In this document: positions 1-8,795 of the stretch, piece after piece
How positions within the stretch are numbered: position 1 is the first letter of the stretch
Layout: every line of letters starts with the position of its first letter
Assembly (NCBI RefSeq): GCF_900460525.1
Contig: NZ_UHIY01000001.1
Span: 4,092,001 to 4,156,000 of the forward strand
Direction: 5' to 3'
From: Yersinia kristensenii
Lineage (GTDB): Bacteria > Pseudomonadota > Gammaproteobacteria > Enterobacterales > Enterobacteriaceae
Length of the DNA stretch: 64,000 nt
Notes under the pieces: model-generated
Seen by the model: the letters and a program-made list of their open reading frames with translations, nothing else
Databases searched by the model: none
What the model was told of the DNA's origin: nothing
Position numbers and translations under genes: made by a program

Positions 1-517
1 CGGAGGTTTTTACGGCGATGTTATGGTCGGTCGCAACCTCAACAAATGCGCCCCCATCATCGGAGCGAAGCTGTGCTGCACTGGTGCTAATGTTGCTGAT
101 TTTTTTTGCCTGAGACTGTGGTCCAACGATGGCGAATGCGTCAGAGAGATCATGCTGGCGAAAGTCTACCGGCTCCTGAACACCGCCGTTCTGCCACCAG
201 AAATCAATGCAGCGATCAGAAAAAATAACTAAGCACTCATCACCAGATTTAATAGGAAAGGTAAGAGTGCATCCCCCACCACGCGGAAATATAACAGGAA
301 CATCAACGAGCAAAGGGTAATAACGGGTACTTGTGTTCCCATCGTTATCAACCTGTACCGAACGAATAGCAGGCTGAGCAACACAAGTTACCGTATCAGG
401 GTCAAATGATTGAATTATGGCTGGCATTGCGACGCGGAGCTGGTCTTTAGTTATATTCCTCTCTGTATCGAGAGTCTGAGGAAGATCTCCACTACGTGAT
501 TCACTTGATATGGACAT
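1..517 (-). CDS. baseplate spike protein, Gp138 N-terminal-like (partial)
   Basis: The reading frame opens with ATG at 517 and runs off the left edge, giving 172 residues. The N-terminal part, with a TVTCVAQPAIR stretch, a PVIFPRGGG turn and a GDECLVIFSDRCIDFWW segment, fits the oligonucleotide-binding-fold N-terminal domain of Gp138-type membrane-puncturing spikes. In that family the protein is the trimeric needle at the tip of the tail hub. It lies downstream of the hub gene, which agrees with the role. An intrinsic terminator sits just before its start, so it may need antitermination or have its own promoter. The C-terminal spike domain is not visible. Confidence 0.75.
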   Translation of the reverse strand, partial: MSISSESRSGDLPQTLDTERNITKDQLRVAMPAIIQSFDPDTVTCVAQPAIRSVQVDNDGNTSTRYYPLLVDVPVIFPRGGGCTLTFPIKSGDECLVIFSDRCIDFWWQNGGVQEPVDFRQHDLSDAFAIVGPQSQAKKISNISTSAAQLRSDDGGAFVEVATDHNIAVKTS

Positions 518-531
518 TGTAAAAGCCCCAT

Positions 532-555
532 AAAAAAAACCCGCTTGAAGCGGGC
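532..555 (-). terminator. intrinsic terminator before spike gene
   Basis: The - strand reads a perfect CCCGCTT/AAGCGGG hairpin followed by eight T. It lies after the decayed gene at 577-870 and before the spike start, inside the late operon. Confidence 0.7.
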
Positions 556-576
556 TATTGAATGATCGAGTTGACG

Positions 577-870
577 TTAGTCTGATACTTTCTTACACGG
601 AAATGACCCAATAATTCGTGGAGCATCCATGCTGTGCTGCAGAAGTTGGACATTCAGCCATGCCTTACCGTTACGCTTTATGAACTCGAAGCCATAGTTA
701 TTTCCATCACGGGCAGGCATAAGGCCCATGTTCCACACTGTGTTAGCCCCATCGCCTTTTTTACCTAACTCTTTAACTTTTTGCGAAGTGACCTTTTGCC
801 CATTGACTCTAACCCATCCATCATCATTACCAGTGAGCTTCCATCCGCCACACTGAAATGCTGCATAAGC
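577..870 (-). pseudogene. 5'-truncated paralogue of the small secreted protein next door
   Basis: The - strand frame ending at 577 encodes about 97 residues closely similar to the protein at 985-1326. Shared blocks include VTSQK, GLMPARDGNNYGFE, WLNVQLLQHSMDAP and GSFPCKKV. The frame has no start: it begins at an AYA sequence where the neighbour's signal peptide ends, and an in-frame TGA lies two codons upstream. The signal-peptide region is replaced by unrelated sequence. With the copied hub-gene tail at 923-977 this marks a tandem duplication that has lost the N-terminus of one copy. The function of the family is unknown to me. Confidence 0.75.
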
Positions 871-922
871 ATTTCATTAACTACTTACCCTATCAAAATA
901 CTGTTTAGAATGAAGATCTTCC

Positions 923-977
923 GCCCCTCGTGCATCACATATCAAATCCATGTACCACGAGTATCGCCAGTATATAA
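923..977. repeat. duplicated fragment of hub gene 3' end
   Basis: The first 37 bases (923-959) are identical to 1369-1405 inside the 3' end of the hub gene. The similarity resumes at 960-977 against 1416-1433 after a 10-bp gap. It marks the outer edge of the tandem duplication that also copied the small secreted gene. Confidence 0.8.
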
Positions 978-984
978 CCTCGTT

Positions 985-1326
985 CTACCCCGCAACCTTC
1001 TTGCATGGGAACGAACCAATCAACTTCGGTGCATCCATGCTGTGTTGGAGAAGTTGAACGTTAAGCCAACGCTTCTCACTATTCGGTCGGTGAATATATT
1101 CAAAACCATAATTATTACCGTCACGAGCAGGCATCAACCCCATGTCTATTTTTATCCCATCATCACCCAAGAAGGTGATTTTTTGAGATGTAACTCGCTC
1201 ACCATTGATTACATTCATCTGCCCCTCCTTTGCCACCATTGAGTAAGGACCACATTTCGCAATGTACCCGTTAGCATATGCGCCAAACGATAAAGCTGAT
1301 GCAATGATCAAAACGACAATTTTCAT
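985..1326 (-). CDS. small secreted protein of unknown function in tail operon
   Basis: A 113-residue protein. I chose ATG at 1326 because a GAGG lies a few bases upstream and it starts right after the hub stop; a TTG two codons earlier is less likely. The N-terminus (MKIVVLIIASALSFGAYA) is a typical Sec signal peptide with an AYA cleavage site. The mature part has two cysteines and no domain I recognise. It is transcribed with the baseplate genes. A secreted product is odd inside a tail operon, and could act in the periplasm of the host during lysis or lysogeny. A decayed second copy lies at 577-870. Confidence 0.7.
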   Translation of the reverse strand: MKIVVLIIASALSFGAYANGYIAKCGPYSMVAKEGQMNVINGERVTSQKITFLGDDGIKIDMGLMPARDGNNYGFEYIHRPNSEKRWLNVQLLQHSMDAPKLIGSFPCKKVAG

Positions 1327-1328
1327 GG

Positions 1329-2390
1329 TCAACCTCGATTAAGTGCAGTAGCTGATTGTACGTCCGCAGCCCCTCGTGCATCACATATCAAATCCATGTA
1401 CCACGCCTGACCGCGAGTATCACCAGTATATAAAATCCCTTTTACGACATAAACGCCATCAGTGGCAATACTGGCAGGCTGTGCGGTTGTTCCGTTCAGC
1501 GTCAAATTGCCGTTACTCTCCTGCTCAGTAATGCGACCACCCGACATAGCAATATCGCTATTGCCTAGCTGAGTTCGATAAACCGAACCTTGATTCAGAT
1601 GAATCAATCCATTCACACGGATGTTGGGATTTATCAGGCAACGAACATTAACGCCGTTACCGATCGTCTGCTGAGGCATGCCGATAAGACCTGTTCGACT
1701 GTTCAGCTCAATAGCCTCATGCGCATATTCGGTATCGGAAACTATTTCGCACTTACCATCAACAAACATCCAGTTCGCATTACACTGCCTGGCGACGTTA
1801 TCCATCAGATCTCGCGTCATGCCAAATACCACACGCCCACGTGGATATACTGTTGGTGGCATTTTCGGAGTGTGTCCTTCAGTGATGCCATAAACAGAAA
1901 AATCTTTCATTAGCGCCTTATTCAGGTCTGCGACCGTATAACCTGCTGATAATGTCTGGCAGGACATGGCTGACACCATTGCCTGAGCGCCATCAACAGC
2001 CTGAATAATCACATATGAATCAACAGGATTTTCTTTCCCTGTAAGGGAGTAACGGATATCACCAGAAAAGATAAGCCCATAATTTTGCCCATCCATCTGC
2101 CCGACATTCTCCGGCTCAACATTCCGCCCCCACCCGACCTGGCTTTCGTCAACAATAGGAGCAATGCCATCATAGCCAGCAATAACCCGTACCTTCGAAA
2201 ATGCCTTCCCTATGATTTTATTGGTAGTATTTTCTGACAGGTTGTAAATCTTAATCGTCCCAACTCGATTTTGGGCGTTATTGTTGTACCAGTCGATGTT
2301 AAACGTCACGCGAAAATCTGAAAGCGTAATTCCACTACCGTTATCATCCAAAAGTTGCAGCTCAAAATGCCGCCGCCAATTTTGACTCAT
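1329..2390 (-). CDS. phage baseplate hub protein
   Basis: A 353-residue protein starting MSQNWRRHFEL. Its pattern of short beta-rich segments (VTFNIDWYNNNAQNRVGTIKIYNLS, shown here only by its ends VTFNID and IKIYNLS, then KVRVIAGYDG and LIFSGDIR) is typical of the tail hub proteins related to T4 gp27 and P2 gpD, which form the ring between tube and spike. It sits between the plug gene and the spike gene, the normal hub position. Its last codons overlap the start region of the small secreted gene. The family call rests on recalled similarity plus position. Confidence 0.75.
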   Translation of the reverse strand: MSQNWRRHFELQLLDDNGSGITLSDFRVTFNIDWYNNNAQNRVGTIKIYNLSENTTNKIIGKAFSKVRVIAGYDGIAPIVDESQVGWGRNVEPENVGQMDGQNYGLIFSGDIRYSLTGKENPVDSYVIIQAVDGAQAMVSAMSCQTLSAGYTVADLNKALMKDFSVYGITEGHTPKMPPTVYPRGRVVFGMTRDLMDNVARQCNANWMFVDGKCEIVSDTEYAHEAIELNSRTGLIGMPQQTIGNGVNVRCLINPNIRVNGLIHLNQGSVYRTQLGNSDIAMSGGRITEQESNGNLTLNGTTAQPASIATDGVYVVKGILYTGDTRGQAWYMDLICDARGAADVQSATALNRG

Positions 2391-2401
2391 GACTTAACCT
2401 A

Positions 2402-2427
2402 AAAGAGAAAACCCCGAAAATCGGGGC
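2402..2427 (-). terminator. intrinsic terminator between plug and hub genes
   Basis: On the - strand a CCCCGA/TCGGGG hairpin with a 3-base loop is followed by TTTTCTCTTTT. It lies directly after the plug gene stop, within the late operon. Confidence 0.6.
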
Positions 2428-2732
2428 TAGGGTTGAACAAAATAGAGATGACTGCCATAGCCGAGGTTAGTTTTAGTTGGGTATTCATGAGCTTCATCAT
2501 CAGAAACCACCATCAGGCCACCAGATAGCCCAAGATGTGAGTAGGGTTCTAATAAATTTGCGCCCACTACCAGTGGAACCCCTAAAACAAGATTTTCACC
2601 GCGGCTGTCCATAATATCCATCACCCACCCTGCCGCATCGCGATAAATAAGCCGCAATGTCAAAGATTGCTCGCCAAGTTGGATGCTGAATATTTGGTTA
2701 TCTGCTGTCAGGGGAATTTCACTTAATACCAT
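2427..2732 (-). CDS. baseplate plug protein, DUF6983 type
   Basis: A 101-residue beta-rich protein starting MVLSEIPLTADNQIFSIQLG. The N-terminal motif 'Pl...NQ.f...L...s..l.l.yr...g.W.ldi.d..g..ll.G.pL' is the hallmark of the small plug proteins of simple contractile-tail baseplates (Pam3 gp18-like). These seal the tail tube channel at the baseplate. It overlaps the 3' end of the Dit-like gene by 10 bases and is followed by a hairpin terminator. Length fits the family. Confidence 0.7.
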   Translation of the reverse strand: MVLSEIPLTADNQIFSIQLGEQSLTLRLIYRDAAGWVMDIMDSRGENLVLGVPLVVGANLLEPYSHLGLSGGLMVVSDDEAHEYPTKTNLGYGSHLYFVQP

Positions 2733-3304
2733 GATGTGGCTCCTTTCCAGATATCAGAAAGTAACGAGCTGTTCTTTACGGGAACAGTCGATTTCGTCCC
2801 CGTATTTTGTACTGATGACGTACTCACACCTTGTTTCATATCGGCTTTATCTGCTACATGAATGACCTGAGTACTACTGATAATCATCTCACGCAATGTC
2901 AACCTACACATCAGCACGTTCTCACTGGTTTTATCCGTGGTGACTTCCAGCGATTTTATCAGCATATTTTTATAAGTTCGTTTCCCCGTGATTACATCAA
3001 ATGGCTGCCGACTTTCCTGCAAATCGAGAAGTTGCTGGTAAACCTCCTGCGGACTTTTTCCCATACTCAGACCAAGGCTGGTAGTATCGGCAAAATCCAG
3101 CAGGGAGCCACCACCAGAAAAGCCCAAATCCATTATCACTTCACTGGGCCGCTTATAGGCATGATCAGAAACCGCCGCACCCACTTCTACCGGATGCTCG
3201 GTTATTTCGAGCGTATCCTGATGTTTTTCAGTGATCACCACGCTCGGAACCAGCAAATTAATACGCCGTTTTTGCTGCCTGAATAGAGCAGAAAGGATAT
3301 CCAC
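2723..3304 (-). CDS. Dit-like baseplate/tail protein
   Basis: A 193-residue protein. The core reads 'ITEHPVEVGAAVSDHAYKRP' followed by a GKRTYKNMLIKSLEVTTD segment, the signature of Dit-like phage tail proteins whose N-terminal domain caps the tube and connects it to the hub. The start overlaps the tape-measure stop by one base, so the two are translationally coupled. The C-terminal 50 residues are low-complexity and rich in Ser and Thr. The position after the tape measure supports the call. Confidence 0.75.
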   Translation of the reverse strand: MDILSALFRQQKRRINLLVPSVVITEKHQDTLEITEHPVEVGAAVSDHAYKRPSEVIMDLGFSGGGSLLDFADTTSLGLSMGKSPQEVYQQLLDLQESRQPFDVITGKRTYKNMLIKSLEVTTDKTSENVLMCRLTLREMIISSTQVIHVADKADMKQGVSTSSVQNTGTKSTVPVKNSSLLSDIWKGATSWY

Positions 3305-5319
3305 TAACTACTCCTCCCCTGCATGTTCCTCATAATTTGGGCATTAACCCCCAGTTGGCGACGCTCAACTTCCTGCCCGATCTCAACAGAATTTCCACCA
3401 TAAATATTGTAGGTATTTTGCTGTTGGATTTGATGAGAAGCTGCCATATGCTGTTTTACCCTCGGAATATAATTGCGGGTTTCCTGTGGCATCAACGCCA
3501 TGCCGTACTTCTGAACATTCCCTATCCCCCAATTGTAAGAGGCCAACGCCTTATCAAGATCTCCCCCATTTGCGTTCAAAAGTCGGTTCAGGTATTTGGC
3601 TGCGGCAACAGCTGCTTTCATTGGGTCAAAAACATCATTTCCGAACAGCCCCATCTCGCGTGCAGTAGCATCCATAAACTGGAACAACCCTTTAGCCCCA
3701 GCCGTTGATATGGCATTGGGGTTACCGGCTGATTCTGTCATCGCCACACCACGCAACAATCCCATTGGCAGGTTATAAAGTTTTTCCAAATTGGAAAACA
3801 CACCGCTCATCTGGTCCAATAACGAGCTATTTCGATATTTTTTAGCAACCTGTGCATGTTGCTCTGGTTCTAACTGACGCTGTTGCTCATCCTCTGGATA
3901 GGGAATGCCGGGATTATTAACAGCCCAATTACGGCGTTTTAGCCTCTCCAGTTCTGTCATTTCTTCCGAATGGCTGGCTATAGCGCCATAAGTACGTCCA
4001 TCACGTAACGCCAACATTCTTTGATACGCTTCATTAATTGAAGCAATAACCACATAGAGACCAGAGGCCGTCATTGCGCCAGTAAAAATCGCGGGAAACC
4101 CTTTAAGCGCTGTAACTACGGTATTCAGTGGCCCCATCATCGTCTTGAGCCAGGTACCGCCCATAAATATGCCTATACCAATAAGCACATTTTTCCATCC
4201 ACCTACCGCATCCTTCAGTACAATGAACTTATCCCTGATCCACAGGATAGCCTCCTGTAGCTTTTTGATGTTGGGTTCCCACTTACTCCAATCGATAAGA
4301 CTATTTCCGCCCTCTTTCCACGTCATGTAGTCGTCGTACAACAGACCAAGAGAAACGATGAGCGCCGTAATTAACCCAATTGGAGACTTAATAAAGGCAC
4401 TATTTAGCACTTTCCAGGCGACTAAAAGTCCACCCAATACACCAATCAGCCGCTTACCACCATCACTGAGATTTTTCCACCAATCAATTACCTGCCCCAC
4501 CGCCTGAATAGCGCGATAGGCCATGCGAGTGAACGCATTAGCCAACCACAGCACCGCTTTTATGATTTTGGTGAGCGTATCTTCTATTTTGGGGAAATTA
4601 TCCAGAATGCGCTTTTTTAAACTGTCGATTGATCCCGATAACCCCCCCGCCAAATTTGAACCTATTTTGTCGCGTAATATGCCCATTAAGGACGTCAACC
4701 CCTTCATTGACGTCATAAATTTACTGGACTGCTCGGCAGCTCTGTTTGCGTTAAAACCCGTTTTCTGCATCATGGACTGATAATCAGCCGCAAAGCCGTT
4801 CAATCCTCGACGCATTGCCATTAGCGTATTTTCATCAATACCGAGCATTTGCGCATACAGGTTCGCCCTGTAATACGGCATTTGGCTAAGTCGTTGACCT
4901 ACGCCGGTAAAGATAGCAGCGGTATCCAGCATCTGACCTTTGGCATCCCGCGTCTGAATACCTAATCTATTGAGAAAACCTTCCGCGCCGGGGTTATTGC
5001 GCATAAACCGGGAAAGGTTTTCAAGTGAGGATATTGCAGCATCAGCACTGATGCCCGTTTGCGCTGCGGCATATCCTAGTGCTTTGATGCCAGTAGCCGT
5101 GGCACCAGTACGCTGGGAGGCCCAATAAAGGCGGTCAAGACCACTCGCTGCTTGAGTCGTGAACCCCAGCACGGCAAGCGCTGCACCTTCGACTTTTGCC
5201 CCCAGGCGGATCACATTAGCCGTAACGCCTTTCAATACCGCATCAAACTTGTTTTTTCCGGCGTCATCAATCTCAAAACCAAGCGAGACAAGAAAGTCTT
5301 TAATTGTATCAACTGTCAT
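3304..5319 (-). CDS. tail tape measure protein with C-terminal lytic transglycosylase domain
   Basis: A 671-residue protein that sets tail length and is ejected ahead of the DNA. The first 250 residues are helical with small residues, and hydrophobic segments lie near 290-330 and 370-430. Residues 519-610 form a soluble lytic transglycosylase (SLT, goose-lysozyme-like) domain: VAMTESAGNPNA holds the likely catalytic Glu near residue 529, followed by AKGLFQFM and ASYNWG. Such a domain opens the peptidoglycan during DNA entry. It follows the frameshifted chaperone gene, whose extended product overlaps its start by 11 bases, as in lambda-type tail operons. Confidence 0.9.
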   Translation of the reverse strand: MTVDTIKDFLVSLGFEIDDAGKNKFDAVLKGVTANVIRLGAKVEGAALAVLGFTTQAASGLDRLYWASQRTGATATGIKALGYAAAQTGISADAAISSLENLSRFMRNNPGAEGFLNRLGIQTRDAKGQMLDTAAIFTGVGQRLSQMPYYRANLYAQMLGIDENTLMAMRRGLNGFAADYQSMMQKTGFNANRAAEQSSKFMTSMKGLTSLMGILRDKIGSNLAGGLSGSIDSLKKRILDNFPKIEDTLTKIIKAVLWLANAFTRMAYRAIQAVGQVIDWWKNLSDGGKRLIGVLGGLLVAWKVLNSAFIKSPIGLITALIVSLGLLYDDYMTWKEGGNSLIDWSKWEPNIKKLQEAILWIRDKFIVLKDAVGGWKNVLIGIGIFMGGTWLKTMMGPLNTVVTALKGFPAIFTGAMTASGLYVVIASINEAYQRMLALRDGRTYGAIASHSEEMTELERLKRRNWAVNNPGIPYPEDEQQRQLEPEQHAQVAKKYRNSSLLDQMSGVFSNLEKLYNLPMGLLRGVAMTESAGNPNAISTAGAKGLFQFMDATAREMGLFGNDVFDPMKAAVAAAKYLNRLLNANGGDLDKALASYNWGIGNVQKYGMALMPQETRNYIPRVKQHMAASHQIQQQNTYNIYGGNSVEIGQEVERRQLGVNAQIMRNMQGRSS

Positions 5320-5922
5320 TGTCTGCTCTCCATTTTTCGATCCGATATTGGTTATCAGCTTTCATATCAAGGTAATCATTCATGAGTGCAATATCGGCTA
5401 AATCAACAGAACCATCGTTCAAGGCGGGATAAGCAATCAGGCCAGCTTCAACCGGACGAAGAAGGTAATCTTCGCCCGTTGGTAGCGTATTAAGTACTGG
5501 CCCCGTTATAGGGGTGGCGTCTCGCTGGTAGGGAGTTCTTGCAAAAAATTTCCCAAACTATCGGCGACCACCCGCGCCACCAGCGACAACATGGTTAACA
5601 GGTCAATATCATCAAACGCCATCACATCCTGCGTCATCACAGGCACCCAGGAATTGGCATGTTCACGTGAGACGACTTTCAGACAAGGAAATATAATCGC
5701 ATTGGTATCTTCATCACTCAGGCTGGCAACAGCATCAGCTATTTTAGGTAGCGCCATCTCTAATGCGGCATCGGTATCTTTTGCATCGATGCTGGCTTTC
5801 AACTGACGAAAATCTGACACCACCCCTGCCAGTATCGGCAGAAGTTTTCGGGAAACTTTTAGCTGATCAAATACATTCAATTTCGCCATGCGATATTTGA
5901 TGCCTTTAATTTCAATTTCCAT
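5309..5922 (-). CDS. tail assembly chaperone, -1 frameshift (gpGT-like) product
   Basis: If ribosomes slip back one base at 5551-5545, translation leaves the 138-codon frame after residue 126 and reads 78 more codons to a TGA at 5311-5309. The product is 204 residues, ending RADNDS. The -1 frame is open over this whole stretch and has no start codon of its own in a sensible place. It overlaps the tape-measure start by 11 bases. Two-product chaperones made by frameshifting, positioned just before the tape measure gene, are standard in long-tailed phages (lambda gpG/gpGT). The extension would bind tail tube subunits. The frame analysis is direct; the use of the site is inferred. Confidence 0.8.
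5506..5922 (-). CDS. tail assembly chaperone, short (gpG-like) product
   Basis: A 138-residue protein starting MEIEIKGIKYRMAKLNVFDQ. Position between the tube gene and the tape measure, mostly helical composition and length fit the short tail chaperone that coats the tape measure during tail assembly. The C-terminal 12 codons lie beyond a slippery heptamer and are replaced in the longer form. It follows the tube gene by three bases. I recognise the family by context and by the frameshift architecture more than by sequence motif. Confidence 0.8.
   Translation of the reverse strand: MEIEIKGIKYRMAKLNVFDQLKVSRKLLPILAGVVSDFRQLKASIDAKDTDAALEMALPKIADAVASLSDEDTNAIIFPCLKVVSREHANSWVPVMTQDVMAFDDIDLLTMLSLVARVVADSLGNFLQELPTSETPPL
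5545..5551 (-). promoter_or_regulatory. -1 ribosomal frameshift slippery heptamer
   Basis: The - strand reads A AAT TTT in the zero frame, matching the canonical X XXY YYZ pattern, and is followed by two more T. It falls 12 codons before the zero-frame stop, and the -1 frame is open from here to the tape measure start. Confidence 0.8.
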
Positions 5923-5925
5923 CGT

Positions 5926-6369
5926 TTAAAACTCTCCTAAAATCTGATCTACTTTACCCCCATCAAAAACCCACGCGACGGTTCCACCGTCTTTCGCATT
6001 CTGCCAATCGGGGAGTTTTTGAAAGGCTGCCGAGCGAATAGTCACCATGTCGCCAGAGGCGGTATTACGTAACACAAAAACGTTGTTGCCCCACAATGCC
6101 GATGACTGACTCTGTGCGTTATAGGCCAGCGATAACTTTTTATTTACTGGTGAGGTTTTCAATAAATTAACCGTCACAGTACAAGGTTTACCGGCGTGCA
6201 GGCTATGCATCACTTCCCCATCGGCACCAATAGTCATGGTGTTTTTTGCCTCAATCATGGTGACCGTAACACCTTCTTCCGCATTACCAGATCCGTAGCC
6301 TAAATCAATGATGCCAGTCGGCCCCGACATCGAAGCCGTAAAATCCATAAAACTATAAGAAGCGCCCAT
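5926..6369 (-). CDS. phage tail tube protein (DUF3277)
   Basis: A 147-residue protein starting MGASYSFMDFTASMSGP. The motif 'SG..G.a.EGVTV....KNTMTIGADG' and the late segment on metal-independent beta strands fit DUF3277, the tube subunit of simple myoviruses. It forms the inner tube through which DNA and the tape measure pass. It lies between the sheath gene (13 bases upstream) and the chaperone, the expected order sheath-tube-chaperone-tape measure. Length is normal for the family. Confidence 0.85.
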   Translation of the reverse strand: MGASYSFMDFTASMSGPTGIIDLGYGSGNAEEGVTVTMIEAKNTMTIGADGEVMHSLHAGKPCTVTVNLLKTSPVNKKLSLAYNAQSQSSALWGNNVFVLRNTASGDMVTIRSAAFQKLPDWQNAKDGGTVAWVFDGGKVDQILGEF

Positions 6370-6382
6370 TTATCCCCCCTCC

Positions 6383-7864
6383 TTAACGAACGACATCAAT
6401 CAACACATCGGCATAATGAACCGCACCAGCAAGTTTGCAGGCGACCTGAATAACCGGTGCCTTACGCGCTTCACGGTCTGACTGTGCCTGCTGCGCTACT
6501 GGAGGCGCATACACGTAATACCCCTTGGTGAGTGTGTCACCTGTGCTCAACTGACCAATATCACCGCCATTCCACACACCGGGTGCGATGAGACCGTTAG
6601 TAACAGCTTGTTCCATAGACTGCTCAACATTGCTGATTAAACGCGTCACACCACCATCGGTCTGTGGGATTTTGGTTTTTGAGGTATACAACAGGTTATA
6701 GAGGTTGGTTTGTACGTGATTTTGTAACCAGTCAAGGCCATGGCGTTCATCAAAGAAATCGCCGTTACACATCACGCCTTCCTGAATGATGGCGGTATCA
6801 TTGTTGTAATTGACAAACACATTGCAGTTTTTGGCTTGTAGCGCTTTAGCTTGTGCCTGTGTCAGGTATTCAGCTGTAACACTGGGTTCCTGCTTAAACT
6901 TCAATGTGATAGTAGTGTTATTACCATTAAAGTTAACGGAGAAAGCACGTCCCATAAGAGAGGCCGCAGCATATGGGTTGGCACCAGAATATTGGATGTA
7001 TGTGCGACTATATTTTGCAGCCTTGAGTTTTGAAGCAATATCTTCGGAACTCCCCGCATCCAGTACATGGGTTTTCTGCGTTGTCACACCAAATATACGT
7101 GAGGTACTGTCTGCCTCAATAAATGTGGCCACAGATAAAATATCTGCATCTTCCAGACTGTCGTCAGCCACTACCAGCCCATACCATTTGGTCGAAAAAT
7201 TTGCCAACGTTGAAATACACTCAGCCAACGATTCTCTACCCATGCCGGATGCAGGGATCGCTCCTGCATCTTTTGTCAGCCCCAGCAACATTGAAATATC
7301 AGAACCACGGCTAGCAGTAGAGGCATAACCTACCATTGACGTACTTCCTGTTGTCTTTGACGACACAATAAAACGGCTGTTGGTGCTGTCCCATGTTACC
7401 GTCGAACCACTTAATCCTTCCTGCACGCGAGCAGCAACCCCATTCAGGTTAGATTCTTGGCTGAAATTAAGTCCCGATAGCGTTTTTTCTTTACCGTCGA
7501 GCACAATTTTCATGGAGCCATCTGTCACTACCGTAAAATGCTCCAATGCCTGTTGTTCTTTTGTCAGGATAGCGCCACGTAATAACCCCGCAGAACTCTC
7601 TTTTACCCAGCGGCCAATGTACAACTCCGTTGGTTTAGGTGACTGAGAGTAGTAAAGCGCTGCCGCCTGATATTCGGGGGAATTCGCACCAAAATCAGCC
7701 GTAACGCCCGTAATATCGGAATAACTACGTAAGCGCTCATACACATCAATAACAGTGCTTGAACCAACAATTAAAAGTGAACCAAAGTTACGTGATTGAG
7801 CTGCACGCACAGCCATACTCACCGCAACATTGACGATGTTTGAAACAGGTAAACCCTGTGACAT
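6383..7864 (-). CDS. phage contractile tail sheath protein (DUF3383)
   Basis: A 493-residue protein starting [17 protein letters not shown]. The LPVSNIVNV opening, 'F..LLIVG.S..id..ERlR.Y....gv..DFG...pEy.AA..yfsQ.P.P...yIGRW' and the C-terminal [10 protein letters not shown]...R...P.I....KLAGAVH segment identify the DUF3383 sheath family. It polymerises around the tube and contracts to drive injection. Its presence shows that the phage has a myovirus morphology. It is three bases downstream of the preceding connector gene. Confidence 0.92.
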   Translation of the reverse strand: MSQGLPVSNIVNVAVSMAVRAAQSRNFGSLLIVGSSTVIDVYERLRSYSDITGVTADFGANSPEYQAAALYYSQSPKPTELYIGRWVKESSAGLLRGAILTKEQQALEHFTVVTDGSMKIVLDGKEKTLSGLNFSQESNLNGVAARVQEGLSGSTVTWDSTNSRFIVSSKTTGSTSMVGYASTASRGSDISMLLGLTKDAGAIPASGMGRESLAECISTLANFSTKWYGLVVADDSLEDADILSVATFIEADSTSRIFGVTTQKTHVLDAGSSEDIASKLKAAKYSRTYIQYSGANPYAAASLMGRAFSVNFNGNNTTITLKFKQEPSVTAEYLTQAQAKALQAKNCNVFVNYNNDTAIIQEGVMCNGDFFDERHGLDWLQNHVQTNLYNLLYTSKTKIPQTDGGVTRLISNVEQSMEQAVTNGLIAPGVWNGGDIGQLSTGDTLTKGYYVYAPPVAQQAQSDREARKAPVIQVACKLAGAVHYADVLIDVVR

Positions 7865-7867
7865 AAA

Positions 7868-8416
7868 TCAATCTCCGAAGAATTTAGTGGGCACGTCGAG
7901 AAGGGATTTAATGGCATATTCGCGTACGGTTTTACGACACAGAGAAACCGTCAGGTCGTAACGTCGTTGCCATTGGTTATTAATGAGTTCAGGGGCCGAA
8001 AGAAGACGACCACATTCTTTGAATGTAAGCCCCAAATGATTAAGTTCAGCGTTATTTTGGGGAACATACAGCCCACTTCTAAATAAAGTGGCTGTCCTTG
8101 CTCCCTCAGGGCCATAAAAGCAGCAAATGACGGTAATGACTTCATGTAGCCATTGCGCCTCAGTATCGTCACCAGCCCCCACAAAAGCGGGATAAGCGTC
8201 CTCTTGTATCTCCGTAATACCGAAGGCGCACCACGTTGCCCCCAACGAGGGGATCTTGGGTTGCGGATCTGTCCAGCGAGGAAATACCATTTCGGTAGGG
8301 AGAGCTGAAACTCTGCGTATCCAGCGGCTAATTTGGCGCTCTAACTGCTGATCGTAATCAAGGAAGGTGCTTGTCGGTGTAAGAAAACCAGAGTGAGTCG
8401 AAGCGTTATGCTTCAC
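7868..8416 (-). CDS. neck/tail terminator-like protein
   Basis: A 182-residue protein. I chose GTG at 8416 because a perfect GGAGG lies eight bases upstream; an ATG at 8431 has no ribosome binding site and would lengthen the overlap with the previous gene. The segment 'RWTDPQPKIP..gatWCAFGIT' and later 'GLYVPQNN..l...GL.F...g' fits the gp12-like neck terminator family, which closes the tail tube end at the neck. Position between head completion genes and sheath agrees. Confidence 0.65.
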   Translation of the reverse strand: MKHNASTHSGFLTPTSTFLDYDQQLERQISRWIRRVSALPTEMVFPRWTDPQPKIPSLGATWCAFGITEIQEDAYPAFVGAGDDTEAQWLHEVITVICCFYGPEGARTATLFRSGLYVPQNNAELNHLGLTFKECGRLLSAPELINNQWQRRYDLTVSLCRKTVREYAIKSLLDVPTKFFGD

Positions 8417-8795
8417 ACAATGAGCCTCCATTGAAATCTATCAACTCGCAATGTGCTTGAACAAATCCCACACCGTAGGAAGTGTAAGGATCAACAAACG
8501 TCACGCGATATTTTCGCCCCTGATATATCACCACATCCGCATCCAGGCCACTTTGTCCCTGCGTCAACCTGAATGAGGTAATAATCAGAATAGCGCCGCT
8601 GATGTGTTGTCCGGCAGCCATCCGTTTAGCTTCCAGAGCACGATCAACCGTGACAACACCAGAAAAAGAGATTTCTTGCGGCCTGTTCGTCACAAAATTA
8701 TCTTCATCCCGAATTTGTACGTTGCGATAGCATATAAGCGATGTATCGCAAAAATCCGGATCAGACAGAACATCAGTCACATCAAGAAAAGGCAT
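8406..8795 (-). CDS. head-tail connector/completion protein, uncharacterised
   Basis: A 129-residue protein of mostly beta-strand character starting MPFLDVTDVLSDPDF. It carries a YQGRKYRVTFVDPYTSYG segment. The position in the connector block and one-base overlap with the upstream gene suggest a head completion or stopper protein between head and tail. I do not recognise a specific family. The 3' end overlaps the next gene. Confidence 0.6.
   Translation of the reverse strand: MPFLDVTDVLSDPDFCDTSLICYRNVQIRDEDNFVTNRPQEISFSGVVTVDRALEAKRMAAGQHISGAILIITSFRLTQGQSGLDADVVIYQGRKYRVTFVDPYTSYGVGFVQAHCELIDFNGGSLCEA

Noticed and set aside
781..1242. 153-codon + strand frame
   Set aside because: It lies opposite the small secreted gene and its copy, has no ribosome site, and its sequence is the antisense of a gene pair.
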